This document shows positions 16,356 to 26,511 of a DNA stretch of 64,000 nt, piece by piece. Within the stretch, counting starts at the first letter, position 1. Each line of letters starts with the position of its first letter. The notes beneath the pieces were generated by a model. That model was not told the origin of the DNA, made no database searches, and saw only the letters and a program-made list of their open reading frames with translations. Made by a program: the position numbers and the translations under genes. The DNA is from Rhodocyclaceae bacterium UBA2271 (GTDB lineage Bacteria > Pseudomonadota > Gammaproteobacteria > Burkholderiales > Rhodocyclaceae), in assembly GCA_002347405.1 (NCBI GenBank), contig DDXB01000017.1:1-64000 (forward strand). The letters run 5' to 3'.

Positions 16356-17615
16356 TCAGCCCTTGCGCGACTTGCTAGTGCGACCGGCGCTGCGCTTGAT
16401 GCGCGCATTCTCGGCAATGCGCAGGCGCAGGGCATTGAGCTTGATGAAGCCACCCGCATCCTTCTGGTCATAGGCGCCGGCATCGTCCTCGAAGGTGGCG
16501 ATGGTCGAATCGAACAGCGAATCGGTCTTCGAATCGCGCCCCACCACCGACACGCTGCCCTTGTAGAGCTTGACGCGCACCCAGCCATTGACGCTCTGCT
16601 GGGTATGATCGATCAGCACCTGCAGGGCGCGGCGCTCGGGACTCCACCAGTAGCCGTTGTAGATCAGGCTGGCGTAGCGCGGCATCAGGTCATCCTTGAG
16701 ATGCGCCACTTCACGATCGAGGCAAAGCGATTCAATGCCGCGGTGCGCCTTGAGCAGGATGGTGCCGCCCGGCGTCTCGTAACAGCCACGCGACTTCATG
16801 CCGACATAACGGTTCTCGACGAGGTCGAGACGGCCGATGCCATGCTTGCCGCCCAGCTTGTTGAGCTCCGCCAGCAACTCGTGCGCCTTCATTTTCTTGC
16901 CGTTGATCGCCACCAGGTCGCCATGGGCGAATTCAAGGTCGAGATACTCGGGCTTGGCTGGCGCTTTTTCTGGTGCCACTGTCCAGCGCCACATGGATTC
17001 TTCGGCCTCGGCAGCCGGATCTTCGAGGTGGCGGCCCTCGAAAGAGATGTGCAGCAGGTTGGCATCCATCGAATAGGGCGAGCCGCCTTTCTTGTGCTTC
17101 ATCTCGATGGGAATGCCGTTTTTCTCGGCGTAAGCCAGCAGTTTTTCACGCGAAAGCAGATCCCATTCGCGCCACGGCGCGATGACCTTGACGTTGGGCA
17201 TCAGCGCATAGGCGCCCAGTTCAAAGCGCACCTGATCGTTGCCCTTGCCGGTGGCGCCATGTGAAATGGCATCGGCGCCGGTCTTCCGGGCGATTTCGAC
17301 CAGGTGCTTGGCAATCAGCGGCCGGGCGATCGAGGTGCCTAGCAGATATTCGCCTTCGTAGATGGTATTGCAGCGGAACATCGGGAAGACGAAATCGCGC
17401 ACGAACTCCTCGCGCAGGTCGTCGATGAAGATGTTCTTCTGCTTGATGCCGAGCTTGACCGCCTTGGCACGCGCCGGCTCCAGTTCCTCGCCCTGGCCAA
17501 GATCGGCGGTGAAGGTCACCACTTCGCATTGGTAGGTATCCTGCAACCACTTGAGGATGACGGAGGTATCAAGGCCACCGGAATAGGCCAGGACTACTTT
17601 TTTAGCTTCGTTCAT
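16356..17615 (-). CDS. argG: Argininosuccinate synthase
   Basis: Joins citrulline and aspartate with ATP in arginine synthesis. 419 aa; the ATP-pyrophosphatase loop AYSGGLDTS is at residues 9-17, and [15 protein letters not shown] and [15 protein letters not shown] are typical. The C-terminus ends in a basic tail ([15 protein letters not shown]). It lies downstream of argF on the same strand but 205 bases apart, with a 24-bp repeat copy in the gap, so it may have its own promoter. Confidence 0.96.
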   Translation of the reverse strand: MNEAKKVVLAYSGGLDTSVILKWLQDTYQCEVVTFTADLGQGEELEPARAKAVKLGIKQKNIFIDDLREEFVRDFVFPMFRCNTIYEGEYLLGTSIARPLIAKHLVEIARKTGADAISHGATGKGNDQVRFELGAYALMPNVKVIAPWREWDLLSREKLLAYAEKNGIPIEMKHKKGGSPYSMDANLLHISFEGRHLEDPAAEAEESMWRWTVAPEKAPAKPEYLDLEFAHGDLVAINGKKMKAHELLAELNKLGGKHGIGRLDLVENRYVGMKSRGCYETPGGTILLKAHRGIESLCLDREVAHLKDDLMPRYASLIYNGYWWSPERRALQVLIDHTQQSVNGWVRVKLYKGSVSVVGRDSKTDSLFDSTIATFEDDAGAYDQKDAGGFIKLNALRLRIAENARIKRSAGRTSKSRKG

Positions 17616-17768
17616 TGTCTGTATCCAGAAAACATGGTTTCAGAGGAGGCAAATACCCGTGCCATCGGGCGTTATGCCCGGAACTAACAAGTTATTGGCG
17701 AGGCAATTGCGAAGGGGGGCAACGCCTGCGCCACGTTGACGAACTGGCAACAGCTCACGTCAGCGGCA

Positions 17769-17792
17769 AAAGTCGGCGCTGGCAATACGGCG
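17769..17792 (+). repeat. Dispersed 24-bp repeat, copy with three mismatches
   Basis: Copy between argF and argG, with GGCAATACGG in place of GGCGGGACGG near its end. The rest is identical to the consensus. Confidence 0.8.
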
Positions 17793-17820
17793 AAATGCGG
17801 CGCGAGCAAACTCTTCACGA

Positions 17821-18738
17821 TTACAGCTTGCCTAGCAGCAGGAATTCGAGCAGTGCCTTCTGCGCATGCAGCCGGTTTTCGGCTTCATCCCAGACCACGC
17901 TGCGCGGCCCGTCGATCACCTCGGCGGCAACTTCTTCGCCACGATGGGCAGGCAGGCAATGCATAAACACGGCTTCCGGCTTGGCGACCATCATCATGTC
18001 GCCATCGACCTGCCAGTCGGCAAAGGCTTTGCAGCGTTCCTCGTTCTCGGCCTCGAACCCCATCGAGGTCCACACGTCGGTGGTCACCAGATCGGCGTCG
18101 CGCGCAGCGTCCATCGGGTCGGCGAACTCCTCGAAATGGTCGGTGCCATACAGTCCGGCACGCTCGGGCTCGACTTCATAACCGGGCGGCGTCGACACGT
18201 GCACGTTGAAGTCAAGCACCTCGGCGGCTTGCAGCCAGGTATTGCACATGTTGTTCGAGTCGCCGATCCAGGCCACGGTCTTGCCCTGGATCGAGCCATG
18301 GTGCTCGACGTAGGTGTAGATGTCGGCAAGAATCTGGCAGGGGTGGTACTCGTTGGTCAGGCCGTTAATTACCGGTACGCGCGAATGCGCGGCAAAGCGT
18401 TCGATGATGTCCTGCTCATAGGTGCGGATCATGACGATGTCGCTCATGCGCGAAATCACCTCGGCCGCATCCTCGACCGGCTCGCCACGACCGAGTTGGG
18501 AGTCGCGGGTGTTGAGATAGATCGCCGTGCCGCCCAGCTGATGCATGCCGGCCTCGAAGGACAGACGGGTGCGCGTGCTGGCTTTTTCGAAGATCATCAC
18601 CAGCGTGCGATCGTTAAGCGGCCAGTACTGCTGGTAGGCCTTGAACTGCTGTTTGATCTGGCGCGTGCGCTCGAACAGATATTCGAATTCGGCACGGCTG
18701 AAATCCTTGAACTGCAGGAAATGTCTTGGAGTCATCAT
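17821..18738 (-). CDS. argF: Ornithine carbamoyltransferase
   Basis: Transfers the carbamoyl group to ornithine to make citrulline; 305 aa, cytosolic trimer. The carbamoyl-phosphate motif FEKASTRTRLSF is near residue 50, the ornithine-binding HCLPAHRGEE near 263, and the HPCQILAD loop is intact. It starts nine bases after argD ends, with argD-argF on one transcript and argG beyond. No oddities. Confidence 0.96.
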   Translation of the reverse strand: MMTPRHFLQFKDFSRAEFEYLFERTRQIKQQFKAYQQYWPLNDRTLVMIFEKASTRTRLSFEAGMHQLGGTAIYLNTRDSQLGRGEPVEDAAEVISRMSDIVMIRTYEQDIIERFAAHSRVPVINGLTNEYHPCQILADIYTYVEHHGSIQGKTVAWIGDSNNMCNTWLQAAEVLDFNVHVSTPPGYEVEPERAGLYGTDHFEEFADPMDAARDADLVTTDVWTSMGFEAENEERCKAFADWQVDGDMMMVAKPEAVFMHCLPAHRGEEVAAEVIDGPRSVVWDEAENRLHAQKALLEFLLLGKL

Positions 18739-18747
18739 CGGCAGACC

Positions 18748-19920
18748 TCAACCAGCAAGAAAGGCCTTCAGCACATCGGCCAGCGAGTCGACCAACTCGT
18801 CAGCCTCGGCATCCGACATCACCAATGGTGGCAACAAGCGCACCACCTTGTCGGCAGTGACATTGATCAGGATGCCGGCTGCCAGTCCGGTGGCCACCAG
18901 CGCGGCACAGGGCCGATCCAGTTCGATGCCAAGCATCAGGCCGCTGCCACGGATATCGACAACCGCCGGCAGTCCGGCCAGCCGCTCGCGCAGCCGCGCG
19001 AGCATGTGACCACCAAGCGTTGTAGCGCGGTCAAGCAACTGGTCATCTTCCAGCACGGCCAGGGTGGTCAGCGCAGCAGTGCAGGCGAGCGGATTGCCGC
19101 CAAAGGTCGAGCCATGATTCCCCGGCTTGAAGATGCCGGCGGCCGGCCCGGCCGTCAGGCAGGCGCCCACGGGCACGCCCGAACCCAAGCCCTTGGCCAG
19201 GGTCATCACGTCAGGCTTGATGGCGGCATGCTGATGGGCAAACCAATTGCCGGTGCGTCCGATCCCGCATTGCACTTCATCGACCATCAACAGCCAGCCG
19301 CGCTCGGTGCAAATGCGCCGCAAACCACGCAAGAAATCATCGTCGGCAATGCGAATGCCACCCTCGCCCTGTACCGGTTCGAACAGGACGGCGACAACAT
19401 TGGAATTATTTGCCGCGACCTGTTCGATCGCCGGCAGATCGGCAAACGGCACGCGCACAAAGCCGGGCACCAGTGGCTCGAAACCGGCCTGCACCTTGCG
19501 GTTGCCGGTCGCCGACAAGGTCGCCAGCGTGCGACCATGAAAAGCCTGCTCCATCACGACAATGGCGGGCTGGTCGATGTTCTTCTGGTGACCGAACAGG
19601 CGCGCCAGCTTGATTGCCGCCTCGTTGGCCTCGCAACCGGAGTTGCAGAAGAACACTTCATCCATGCCGGACAACGCCGCGAGGCGGTCGGCCAGCACTT
19701 CCTGCTCCTTGATGCGATACACATTGGAGACATGGATCAGTTTGGTGACTTGCTGGGTCAGGGCGGCCACCAGGCGCGGATGGTTGTGCCCGAGCGTATT
19801 CACGGCGATGCCGGCCAGCCCGTCAAGGTAGCGGCGGCCCTGCTCGTCAAACAGTTGGCAACCGGTGCCATGGGTAAACGCCACGGCCTGCCGGGCATAG
19901 TTGTTCATCAGGTGCGACAT
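18748..19920 (-). CDS. argD: Acetylornithine aminotransferase
   Basis: PLP enzyme of class III aminotransferases, 390 aa, producing N-acetylornithine from the semialdehyde. The PLP lysine is in MTLAKGLGSGVPVGA, with MVDEVQCGIGRTGNWFAHQ (Asp of the cofactor ring) and NHGSTFGGNPLACTAALTTL also visible. In many bacteria the same enzyme acts as succinyldiaminopimelate aminotransferase. First gene of the argD-argF pair. The 231 bases between it and the divergent hypA hold an A/T-rich segment but no repeat. Confidence 0.94.
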   Translation of the reverse strand: MSHLMNNYARQAVAFTHGTGCQLFDEQGRRYLDGLAGIAVNTLGHNHPRLVAALTQQVTKLIHVSNVYRIKEQEVLADRLAALSGMDEVFFCNSGCEANEAAIKLARLFGHQKNIDQPAIVVMEQAFHGRTLATLSATGNRKVQAGFEPLVPGFVRVPFADLPAIEQVAANNSNVVAVLFEPVQGEGGIRIADDDFLRGLRRICTERGWLLMVDEVQCGIGRTGNWFAHQHAAIKPDVMTLAKGLGSGVPVGACLTAGPAAGIFKPGNHGSTFGGNPLACTAALTTLAVLEDDQLLDRATTLGGHMLARLRERLAGLPAVVDIRGSGLMLGIELDRPCAALVATGLAAGILINVTADKVVRLLPPLVMSDAEADELVDSLADVLKAFLAG

Positions 19921-20151
19921 GCTTCACTCCGCGAAAAAAAACGTCCGCAACATACGGTGATTCATGATCTGAAAAAAAGACGGCGGCCTCAAAGTGGCCG
20001 CCGTACTTTCTGCGGGAAGCCATAATAAGTGAAAAATCAAGGCCTGTACAGACTCTGGGCGGCGCGCAACCGGCCTGCAGAACCACCGCTTGCCATTTCA
20101 GATTACAATTATAACCTTAGTATTGTATTTGCATATAATCCGGATTAGCCG

Positions 20152-20493
20152 ATGCATGAAATGTCGCTCGTCGAGGGCGTTCGCCAGTTGATCGAGGAGG
20201 CCGCGTTGCGCGATGGGTTCACCCGGGTGCACAGCGTGCGGGTGGAGATCGGCCAGCTTTCCGGGGTGGAGCGGTCGGCCTTCGAGTTCTGCTTCGATCT
20301 GGCGATGCAGGACAGTCTGGCTGAAGGCGCACGTCTCGATATCGTCGCCACGCCGGGACGCGGGCACTGCCGGCAATGCGGACAGGAAAGCGCGCTGGCA
20401 GCCGTATACGATCCCTGCGAACTCTGCGGCGCCTGCCCTGTCGAAGTCACCGGTGGCACGTCGATGCGCGTCATCGATCTTGAAGTGGAGTAA
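20152..20493 (+). CDS. hypA: Hydrogenase nickel incorporation protein HypA
   Basis: 113-aa metallochaperone that with HypB inserts nickel into the large subunit of [NiFe] hydrogenase. The N-terminal MHE is the nickel site; CRQCG (near residue 74) and CELCGAC (near 88) form the zinc site. First gene of hypA-hypB-hypF-hypC. An AT-rich stretch with TATAAT at 20134-20139 lies just before the gene, too near for a normal leader, and no clear Shine-Dalgarno motif is seen. The hydrogenase structural genes are about 31 kb away. Confidence 0.95.
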   Translation: MHEMSLVEGVRQLIEEAALRDGFTRVHSVRVEIGQLSGVERSAFEFCFDLAMQDSLAEGARLDIVATPGRGHCRQCGQESALAAVYDPCELCGACPVEVTGGTSMRVIDLEVE

Positions 20494-20499
20494 TTTTCT

Positions 20500-21321
20500 A
20501 TGTGTACGACCTGCGGTTGCGGCGAAGGCGAGACAAGGGTGGCAGGCCAGCCACTGCATGACCAAGATCACCCCGGCCACACCCATACCCACGCGGATGG
20601 CACGACGCACAGCCATGCCCCGAGCCATGGCTACACGCCCGGCGCGGGCCGCCGCGTCAAGCTCGAACAGGACATACTCGCCAGGAACAATGCTTATGCC
20701 GCCAAAAACCGCGCCTGGCTGGCCGCGCGCGGCATTTTCGCGTTGAACCTGGTTTCCAGTCCTGGTTCTGGCAAGACCACTCTGCTGGTGAAGACCATCG
20801 AGGCCCTCCATGCCGCGGGCGGAGAACTTGCCGTTGCGGTCATCGAGGGCGACCAGCAAACCAGCAATGATGCCGAACGCATTCATGCCGCAGGCGCCCC
20901 GGCAATCCAGATCAATACCGGCAAGGGTTGCCATCTTGACGCCCACATGGTCGGCCACGCCCTGGAGAAATTGCCGCTCGATGGAAACAGTGTGCTGATG
21001 ATCGAAAACGTCGGCAACCTCGTGTGCCCCGCCGCCTTCGACCTTGGTGAAGCGGGCAAGGTGGTGATTCTCTCGGTGACCGAGGGCGAGGACAAGCCGC
21101 TCAAGTATCCCGACATGTTCCGTGCCGCGCGACTCATGCTGCTCAACAAGTGTGATCTGCTGCCATACCTGCAATTCGACACCGAACAGGCGATTGCCCA
21201 TGCGCGGCGCGTCAACCCGCACATCGAAGTACTGCAGCTATCTGCCACCAGCGGTGCTGGCATGGCGGACTGGCTGGCCTGGATCAGGCAGGGTGTCATG
21301 GCTGCACAAGTGCGTGACTGA
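20500..21321 (+). CDS. hypB: Hydrogenase nickel incorporation GTPase HypB
   Basis: 273-aa GTPase that delivers nickel during hydrogenase maturation. N-terminal high-affinity nickel motif MCTTCGCG, then a histidine-rich segment (about residues 24-47) for nickel storage, then the G domain with [11 protein letters not shown] (Walker A), [13 protein letters not shown] and NKCDLLPY. It starts six bases after hypA stops. The 3' end overlaps the likely hypF start by about eight bases. Confidence 0.96.
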   Translation: MCTTCGCGEGETRVAGQPLHDQDHPGHTHTHADGTTHSHAPSHGYTPGAGRRVKLEQDILARNNAYAAKNRAWLAARGIFALNLVSSPGSGKTTLLVKTIEALHAAGGELAVAVIEGDQQTSNDAERIHAAGAPAIQINTGKGCHLDAHMVGHALEKLPLDGNSVLMIENVGNLVCPAAFDLGEAGKVVILSVTEGEDKPLKYPDMFRAARLMLLNKCDLLPYLQFDTEQAIAHARRVNPHIEVLQLSATSGAGMADWLAWIRQGVMAAQVRD

Positions 21322-23644
21322 AGCGGCACACATTCGCGTCACCGGGGTCGTCCAGGGCGTCGGCTTTCGCCCCTTCGTCTGGCGCCTGGCAAACGCACTC
21401 AATCTCGGTGGCTGGGTGCGCAATGATGCGCAAGGTGTCGAATTGCATGCCGAAGGTTCCCCTGACGCGCTGACGGCATTGCTCAGACGCCTGCGGGACG
21501 ATGCGCCGCCCCTGGCGCGTGTCGACAGCGTCGCGACAGCAGCGGCTCAGCCGACAGGTTGCAGCGAATTCACCATCAGTGAAAGCCGTGGCGGCCAGAT
21601 GAACACGGCAATCGGTCACGATACTGCACCCTGCGATGCCTGTCTCGCCGAACTGTTCGATGCGCAAGGTCGGCGCTGGCGCCACGGCTTCATCACCTGC
21701 ACTCATTGCGGACCGCGCTTCACGGTGACGCATCGCCTGCCCTACGACCGTGCCCAGACCAGTCTGGCGCCATTTCCGTTGTGCCCAGACTGTCAGGACG
21801 AATACACCGATCCCGCCGACCGCCGCTTTCATGCCGAAACAACCTGCTGCCCCGAGTGCGGCCCTCACCTGTCGTTGCTCGCCGCAAGCGGCAGGGCCCT
21901 GCCGGGCGATCCGGTAGCCGCGACCCTGGCGTTGCTGCAGGCGGGCAGAATCGTCGCCATCAAGGGACTGGGCGGCTTTCATCTGGCCTGCGATGCGACA
22001 AATCCCGATGCGGTCGCCCGCCTGCGTGCCCGCAAGCAACGTGAAGAAAAACCTTTTGCCGTGATGGTAGCAAGCACACACGCCGTCCCCATCCACGCGG
22101 CGGGAGCGGCTGACGCCGTCCCGCCAGCGCCGACTTTTGCAACAATGAACCATGCCGACCGGCACTGGCTGGAAAGCGCGGAACGCCCGATTGTGCTGTT
22201 GCCGAAATCGCCGGACTCCGATGCACAACTGCCCGGCATTGCCCCCGATCTCGCTGAACTGGGGCTGATGTTGCCGGCCACCCCCATTCAATATCTGCTG
22301 TTTCACGAAGCGGCCGGCCGGCCGGCCGGCACAACATGGCTGAACCAGCCACCTCCGCTTGCATTGGTGATGACCAGCGCCAATCCGCATGGCGAACCGC
22401 TGGTGACTGGCAACGCTGAGGCCCTGACCCGTCTCGCCGGCATTGCCGATGCCTACCTGCTGCACGACCGTGATATTGCCGTGCGTTGCGATGACAGTGT
22501 GCGGCGTAACACGGGGCTGGTGCGCCGGGCGCGCGGTTACACACCACGTGCCATCAGACTGCCACAGGCCGGCCCTTCCATCCTGGCAGTCGGAGGCTGG
22601 TTCAAGAACACCATCTGCCTGACGCGTGGCAACCAGGCCTTTGTTTCACAGCATGTCGGTGATCTCGACAACGCAGCCACCTGCGGATTTTTCGAAGAGA
22701 CCATCGCCCATCATCTACATCTGCTGGAAATCGAACCGGTGGCCGTGGCCCATGACCTGCATCCCGACTTTCACTCAACCCGGTTTGCCGCAAGCTTTGC
22801 TGCCGAACATGGCATTCCGGCCATCGGCGTCCAGCATCATCACGCCCATATTGCCGCGGTGTGTGCCGAGCATGGCATCGACACCCCCGTACTCGGCCTG
22901 GCGCTCGACGGTGTCGGACTGGGTGCTGACGGCAAAGCCTGGGGCGGTGAATTGCTGCACGTCGACGGGGCGCATTACACGCGGATCGGACATTTGACGC
23001 CGTTGCAACTGCCCGGTGGCGATGTGGCGGCGCGCCAACCCTGGCGCATGGCCGCCGCCGTCCTGCATATGCTCGGTCAGGGTGAAACCATTGCCGTACG
23101 CTTTGCCGACGAACCTGCTGCCACTACGGTGATGCAGATGCTGCAACGGCACATCAACTGCCCGACGACCCCGAGTGCGGGTCGCTATTTCGACGCCGCT
23201 GCCGGCTTGCTCGGCGTGCGGCGACGCAATACCTTCGAGGGGCAAGCCGCGATGCTGCTGGAAGGCCTGGCGACGCGGCATGGACCGACGAAGCCACTAA
23301 CGGATGGCTGGCGGATTGCCGTTGACGGCATACTCGATTTGCGGCCAATGCTGCAAGATCTGGCCTCAACACCCCCGCAAGAATCAGGATTGATGGCGGC
23401 GCGCTTTCATGCCACGCTGGCAGAAGCCCTGCTTGACTGGGTCGAACAGGCCTGCCGGCGCAGCGGTCTGTTGACCGTGGTCGGTGCCGGCGGCTGCTTT
23501 CTGAATCACCTCCTGTCCACTGCCCTGCGCACAGGATTGTCGGCGCGTGGATTGAATTTCATCGAGGCACGCACCCTACCCCCGAACGATGGCGGTCTGT
23601 CGCTGGGACAGGCCTGGGTCGCCTTGCATCAACTGGAGAAATAA
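21314..23644 (+). CDS. hypF: Carbamoyltransferase HypF
   Basis: Makes the carbamoyl adenylate used for the CN ligands of the [NiFe] site. 776 aa with the standard order: acylphosphatase domain ([16 protein letters not shown]), two zinc motifs (CDACLAEL to [16 protein letters not shown] to CCPECGPH), YrdC-like domain ([14 protein letters not shown]) and Kae1-like domain ([29 protein letters not shown]). The likely start is the GTG at 21314, overlapping hypB; there is no ATG nearby. An exact 24-bp repeat is inserted in frame at residues 267-275 (VPPAPTF), within the YrdC domain between PFAVMV and RPIVLL, lengthening that loop. Confidence 0.94.
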   Translation: MTEAAHIRVTGVVQGVGFRPFVWRLANALNLGGWVRNDAQGVELHAEGSPDALTALLRRLRDDAPPLARVDSVATAAAQPTGCSEFTISESRGGQMNTAIGHDTAPCDACLAELFDAQGRRWRHGFITCTHCGPRFTVTHRLPYDRAQTSLAPFPLCPDCQDEYTDPADRRFHAETTCCPECGPHLSLLAASGRALPGDPVAATLALLQAGRIVAIKGLGGFHLACDATNPDAVARLRARKQREEKPFAVMVASTHAVPIHAAGAADAVPPAPTFATMNHADRHWLESAERPIVLLPKSPDSDAQLPGIAPDLAELGLMLPATPIQYLLFHEAAGRPAGTTWLNQPPPLALVMTSANPHGEPLVTGNAEALTRLAGIADAYLLHDRDIAVRCDDSVRRNTGLVRRARGYTPRAIRLPQAGPSILAVGGWFKNTICLTRGNQAFVSQHVGDLDNAATCGFFEETIAHHLHLLEIEPVAVAHDLHPDFHSTRFAASFAAEHGIPAIGVQHHHAHIAAVCAEHGIDTPVLGLALDGVGLGADGKAWGGELLHVDGAHYTRIGHLTPLQLPGGDVAARQPWRMAAAVLHMLGQGETIAVRFADEPAATTVMQMLQRHINCPTTPSAGRYFDAAAGLLGVRRRNTFEGQAAMLLEGLATRHGPTKPLTDGWRIAVDGILDLRPMLQDLASTPPQESGLMAARFHATLAEALLDWVEQACRRSGLLTVVGAGGCFLNHLLSTALRTGLSARGLNFIEARTLPPNDGGLSLGQAWVALHQLEK
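22114..22137 (-). repeat. Dispersed 24-bp repeat, exact copy, inside hypF
   Basis: Exact copy in antisense orientation, translated in frame as part of AVPPAPTF in the YrdC-like domain of HypF. Confidence 0.9.
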
Positions 23645-23645
23645 C

Positions 23646-23894
23646 ATGTGTCTAGCCGTTCCCGCCCGGGTTGTCGAAATGCCCTCCGTCGACACCGCCA
23701 TCGTCGATCTAAGTGGCGTGCGCAAGGAAATCTCGCTGGCCCTGGTTGATGACGTAACCGTGGGCGACTACGTCATCGTCCATGTCGGGTTCGCCCTCAA
23801 CAAGCTGGATACCGACGAGGCAGAACAAACGCTCGCGCTGTTTGCCGAAATGAGTTCCGCTCCGGATACGCCGGGCGGTTTGGCCAGTCGCTAG
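23646..23894 (+). CDS. hypC: Hydrogenase maturation chaperone HypC
   Basis: 82-aa HypC/HupF-type chaperone that with HypD carries the Fe(CN)2CO unit to the large subunit. It starts with MCLAVPARVV; Cys2 is the essential cysteine. VGDYVIVHVGFALNKLD is the conserved strand and helix. It begins one base after the hypF stop codon. The usual next genes hypD and hypE are missing here: hypD lies at 53488 and hypE is not in the window. Confidence 0.95.
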   Translation: MCLAVPARVVEMPSVDTAIVDLSGVRKEISLALVDDVTVGDYVIVHVGFALNKLDTDEAEQTLALFAEMSSAPDTPGGLASR

Positions 23895-23909
23895 CCAACC
23901 AGCTGAGTT

Positions 23910-24689
23910 TTATTCAAACCAGGCGAGCCGGTCTTTCAGCCTGACGACTTCACCAACGATGATTAATGTCGGTGCCTTGAGTTGCGCCGCTTCGGCGAGT
24001 GCCGGCAGGGTCGCAAGCGTTCCCGTGACCGTGCGTTGTTCGGGCGTCGTGCCTTGCTGCACGATGGCAGCGGGCCAGTCCGGCGGCAGGCCGTGGGCGA
24101 CAAGCTGCGCGCACAGATGTGGCAGGCCGTGCAGACCCATGTAGATGATGACGGTCTGGCGACGGCGTGCCAATCCCGGCCAGTCGAGGTTCATGCTGCC
24201 GTCTTTCAGGTGGCCGGTGACGAAAACGCAGGCCTGCGCGTAATTGCGATGGGTCAGCGGAATGCCGGCATAGGCCGCCACCCCGGCAGCCGCGGTGATG
24301 CCGGGCACTACTTCGAAGGGGATACCATTTTCCTTGAGGGTTTCGACTTCTTCCCCGCCGCGACCAAAAGTGTATGGATCGCCGCCTTTCAGGCGCACCA
24401 CCCGCTTGTTTTGCTTGGCAAGGTTGACCAGTAGCATGTTGAGGTCATCCTGCGGCACGGCATGGTTGCCGCGTTCCTTGCCGGCATACATCCGTTCGGC
24501 CTGCGGGTTTGCCAGGTCGAGAATCGGTTGTGAAACGAGGTTGTCGTATACCAGCACCTCTGCCTCGCCAATGATCCGCAGCGCACGTAACGTCAGCAAC
24601 TCGGGATCACCCGGGCCGGCGCCGACCAGATACACCGTACCCGGAGCGGTCGGGCCACGGCTTGGAAAATCGGGGAGCATATTCGTCAT
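23910..24689 (-). CDS. cobA: Uroporphyrinogen-III C-methyltransferase (SUMT)
   Basis: Methylates uroporphyrinogen III twice with SAM to precorrin-2, the first step to sirohaem. 259 aa; conserved blocks [34 protein letters not shown] and GIPLTHR are present. The ATG at 24689 is one base after the dsrR stop (TAACATG), so it is coupled to the dsr operon as its last gene. The location fits a supply of sirohaem for DsrAB. It is a stand-alone SUMT, without the CysG dehydrogenase/chelatase domain. Confidence 0.93.
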   Translation of the reverse strand: MTNMLPDFPSRGPTAPGTVYLVGAGPGDPELLTLRALRIIGEAEVLVYDNLVSQPILDLANPQAERMYAGKERGNHAVPQDDLNMLLVNLAKQNKRVVRLKGGDPYTFGRGGEEVETLKENGIPFEVVPGITAAAGVAAYAGIPLTHRNYAQACVFVTGHLKDGSMNLDWPGLARRRQTVIIYMGLHGLPHLCAQLVAHGLPPDWPAAIVQQGTTPEQRTVTGTLATLPALAEAAQLKAPTLIIVGEVVRLKDRLAWFE

Positions 24690-24690
24690 G

Positions 24691-25071
24691 TTAGCTACAG
24701 CCTCCTCCGCCGTTGCCACCTGCACTACCACAGGATCCGCAGCCGTTGCTGCGACTGGCGCAGCCCCCGGCGGCCAGTGGCACCTCGTTCGGATTGATGA
24801 AAATGAACTGAAACTCGCCCGGATTGAGCTCGACGAAATCTAACGTCGTGTCCTTAAGCAATTCCTGGCTGGGCGGGGAGATCAATAACGTAACGCCAGC
24901 GACCTCGAGCACCGCATCACTTTCACGCTGCTCATCGAACCCCATGCCATAAACAATTTCGCCGCCCTCGATTTTGGCGGCTAAGCGCAGGCTGGGAGTT
25001 TCCTGCGGGTCATCAATTTCGGCCGCGGCGTGAATGATCTGTTCGGCAGCGGCGGAAGTCAGGTTGAACAT
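24691..25071 (-). CDS. dsrR: DsrR, A-type (IscA-like) protein
   Basis: 126-aa protein with the IscA/HesB fold ([45 protein letters not shown]). DsrR of Allochromatium lies at the same place in its dsr operon, after dsrN, and affects dsr expression or DsrAB function without binding an Fe-S cluster. The three canonical IscA cysteines are not present at their normal positions. Here, however, residues after about 100 form a Gly/Ser-rich tail with four cysteines ([15 protein letters not shown]), which might bind metal. The start at 25071 was set by the conserved N-terminus. Confidence 0.85.
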   Translation of the reverse strand: MFNLTSAAAEQIIHAAAEIDDPQETPSLRLAAKIEGGEIVYGMGFDEQRESDAVLEVAGVTLLISPPSQELLKDTTLDFVELNPGEFQFIFINPNEVPLAAGGCASRSNGCGSCGSAGGNGGGGCS

Positions 25072-25081
25072 GTTGCATTCC

Positions 25082-26473
25082 TCATGAATTTGTGTTGGCC
25101 CGGCAGGCGCGGGCAAATTGCACGAATTGCGCCGGCCAGTCGCAACCGGCGGTGGCACGCAGATGTGCATAAGAGGCAAGCAGATTGTGCAGCACGATGC
25201 CGTCATGCTTGCCATCGACCCCGTGACCGCGCTTGACGGCATAAGCGTAGCGGGTGTTATCCGGCAGCGCGCCGAGGTCTGAATAGTGGAATTCGTGGGC
25301 ATGCACTGGCGTAGGGTCGGCGTTATCCGCGGGTTGCCGGGCCGGATGCCACGGATGATTGCTCATCGGTTCGAGGATCACGTAACCACGACCGACCGGT
25401 TTCTTGTGCATCGTGACTACGCCATCAATAATCCCAACCATTGGCTGTGTCTTGCCTTGCCATGAGATGCTATTGGCCAGATACATCAGGCCGCCACATT
25501 CTGCGTAGGTCGGCAAGCCACGCTCAATGGCCGACCGGATTTCAGCCCGCATTTCCGTATTGGCGGAAAGCTCGTCGAGAAACGATTCCGGAAATCCGCC
25601 GCCGATGAATAACGCATCGCAAGCAGGCAGGCAGCGATCCTTGAGCGTATTGAAAGGCACGAGTTCGGCGCCGGCAGCGACAAGGGCATCAAGGTCGTCA
25701 GTGTAATAAAAACCGAAAGCAGCATCCTGCGCGATGGCAATGCGCAATGGTGGTTCGCTGGAAGCTGCACCGGTTGGCGGCACGGGCAATGGGACTGACG
25801 TGGCAGTGATCGCCAACAGTCGATCAAGGTCGACCTGACTGGCAACCCGCTCGGTGATGCTGTCAATCAGGTGTTCCGCTTCGGCAGCTTCGTTGGCCGG
25901 CATCAGGCCCAGATGACGCTCAACCAGAGCGAGATGGGAATCCTCCTGGACAGCCCCAATCACCTCTACATCGGTGTAGTGTTCAATGATGGTACGAAGC
26001 TTTTCCTCGTGGCGCGGCCCACCCAAGCGGTTGAGGATAACCCCGGCGATCCGGAGGTCGCGGTCGAACGCCTGATAGCCAAGGATAAGCGGAGCAATGC
26101 CGCGCGTCATGCCACGTGTGTCGAGCACCAGGATAACCGGCAGGTCAAGCAAGCGCGCCAGTGCCGCATTGCTGTTGCTGCCATCGAGCGAAAGGCCATC
26201 ATAGAGACCCATGTTGCCCTCGACCAGACAGACATCGGCATCATGGCCATGCGCGAACTGTGCGTGTATCTCGTCATGTGGCGAGAGAAAGAAATCAAGG
26301 TTGCGGCAGCCCCGCTTCGCCGCAAGCCCCAACCAGAGCGGATCAATATAATCCGGCCCTTTCTTGAAGGGCTGCACAGTCAGGCCACGCCTCTGCAGGG
26401 CTGCCGCCAGCCCGATGCTAAGTGTGGTTTTGCCGGATGACTTGTGCGCGGCAGAGACGAGAAAGCGATGCAT
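25082..26473 (-). CDS. dsrN: DsrN, sirohaem amidase (CobB-like)
   Basis: 463-aa protein of the cobyrinate a,c-diamide synthase family. It begins with a P-loop domain (VSAAHKSSGKTTLSIGLAAAL) and ends with a class-I glutamine amidotransferase domain, nucleophile Cys in TYAECGGLMYL and the late His region AHEFHYSD. In sulfur oxidisers DsrN amidates sirohaem to the form bound by DsrAB. Position after dsrP and before dsrR is as in Allochromatium. There are no cobalamin genes nearby, which supports DsrN over CobB. Confidence 0.92.
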   Translation of the reverse strand: MHRFLVSAAHKSSGKTTLSIGLAAALQRRGLTVQPFKKGPDYIDPLWLGLAAKRGCRNLDFFLSPHDEIHAQFAHGHDADVCLVEGNMGLYDGLSLDGSNSNAALARLLDLPVILVLDTRGMTRGIAPLILGYQAFDRDLRIAGVILNRLGGPRHEEKLRTIIEHYTDVEVIGAVQEDSHLALVERHLGLMPANEAAEAEHLIDSITERVASQVDLDRLLAITATSVPLPVPPTGAASSEPPLRIAIAQDAAFGFYYTDDLDALVAAGAELVPFNTLKDRCLPACDALFIGGGFPESFLDELSANTEMRAEIRSAIERGLPTYAECGGLMYLANSISWQGKTQPMVGIIDGVVTMHKKPVGRGYVILEPMSNHPWHPARQPADNADPTPVHAHEFHYSDLGALPDNTRYAYAVKRGHGVDGKHDGIVLHNLLASYAHLRATAGCDWPAQFVQFARACRANTNS

Positions 26474-26511
26474 GTAAAACCGAACGCTTTAGCGCTCCGC
26501 CGTCAGGGAAA

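Noticed and set aside
17866..20025. A 719-codon open frame on the plus strand across argF and argD
   Set aside because: It spans two well-conserved genes on the opposite strand and has no recognisable domain.
20134..20139. TATAAT just before hypA as a promoter
   Set aside because: No -35 partner at proper distance, and transcription would begin about six bases before the ATG; left as an observation in the hypA entry.
25082..26473. Naming the CobB-like gene as a cobalamin biosynthesis gene
   Set aside because: Its place between dsrP and dsrR and the lack of cobalamin genes nearby favour DsrN.
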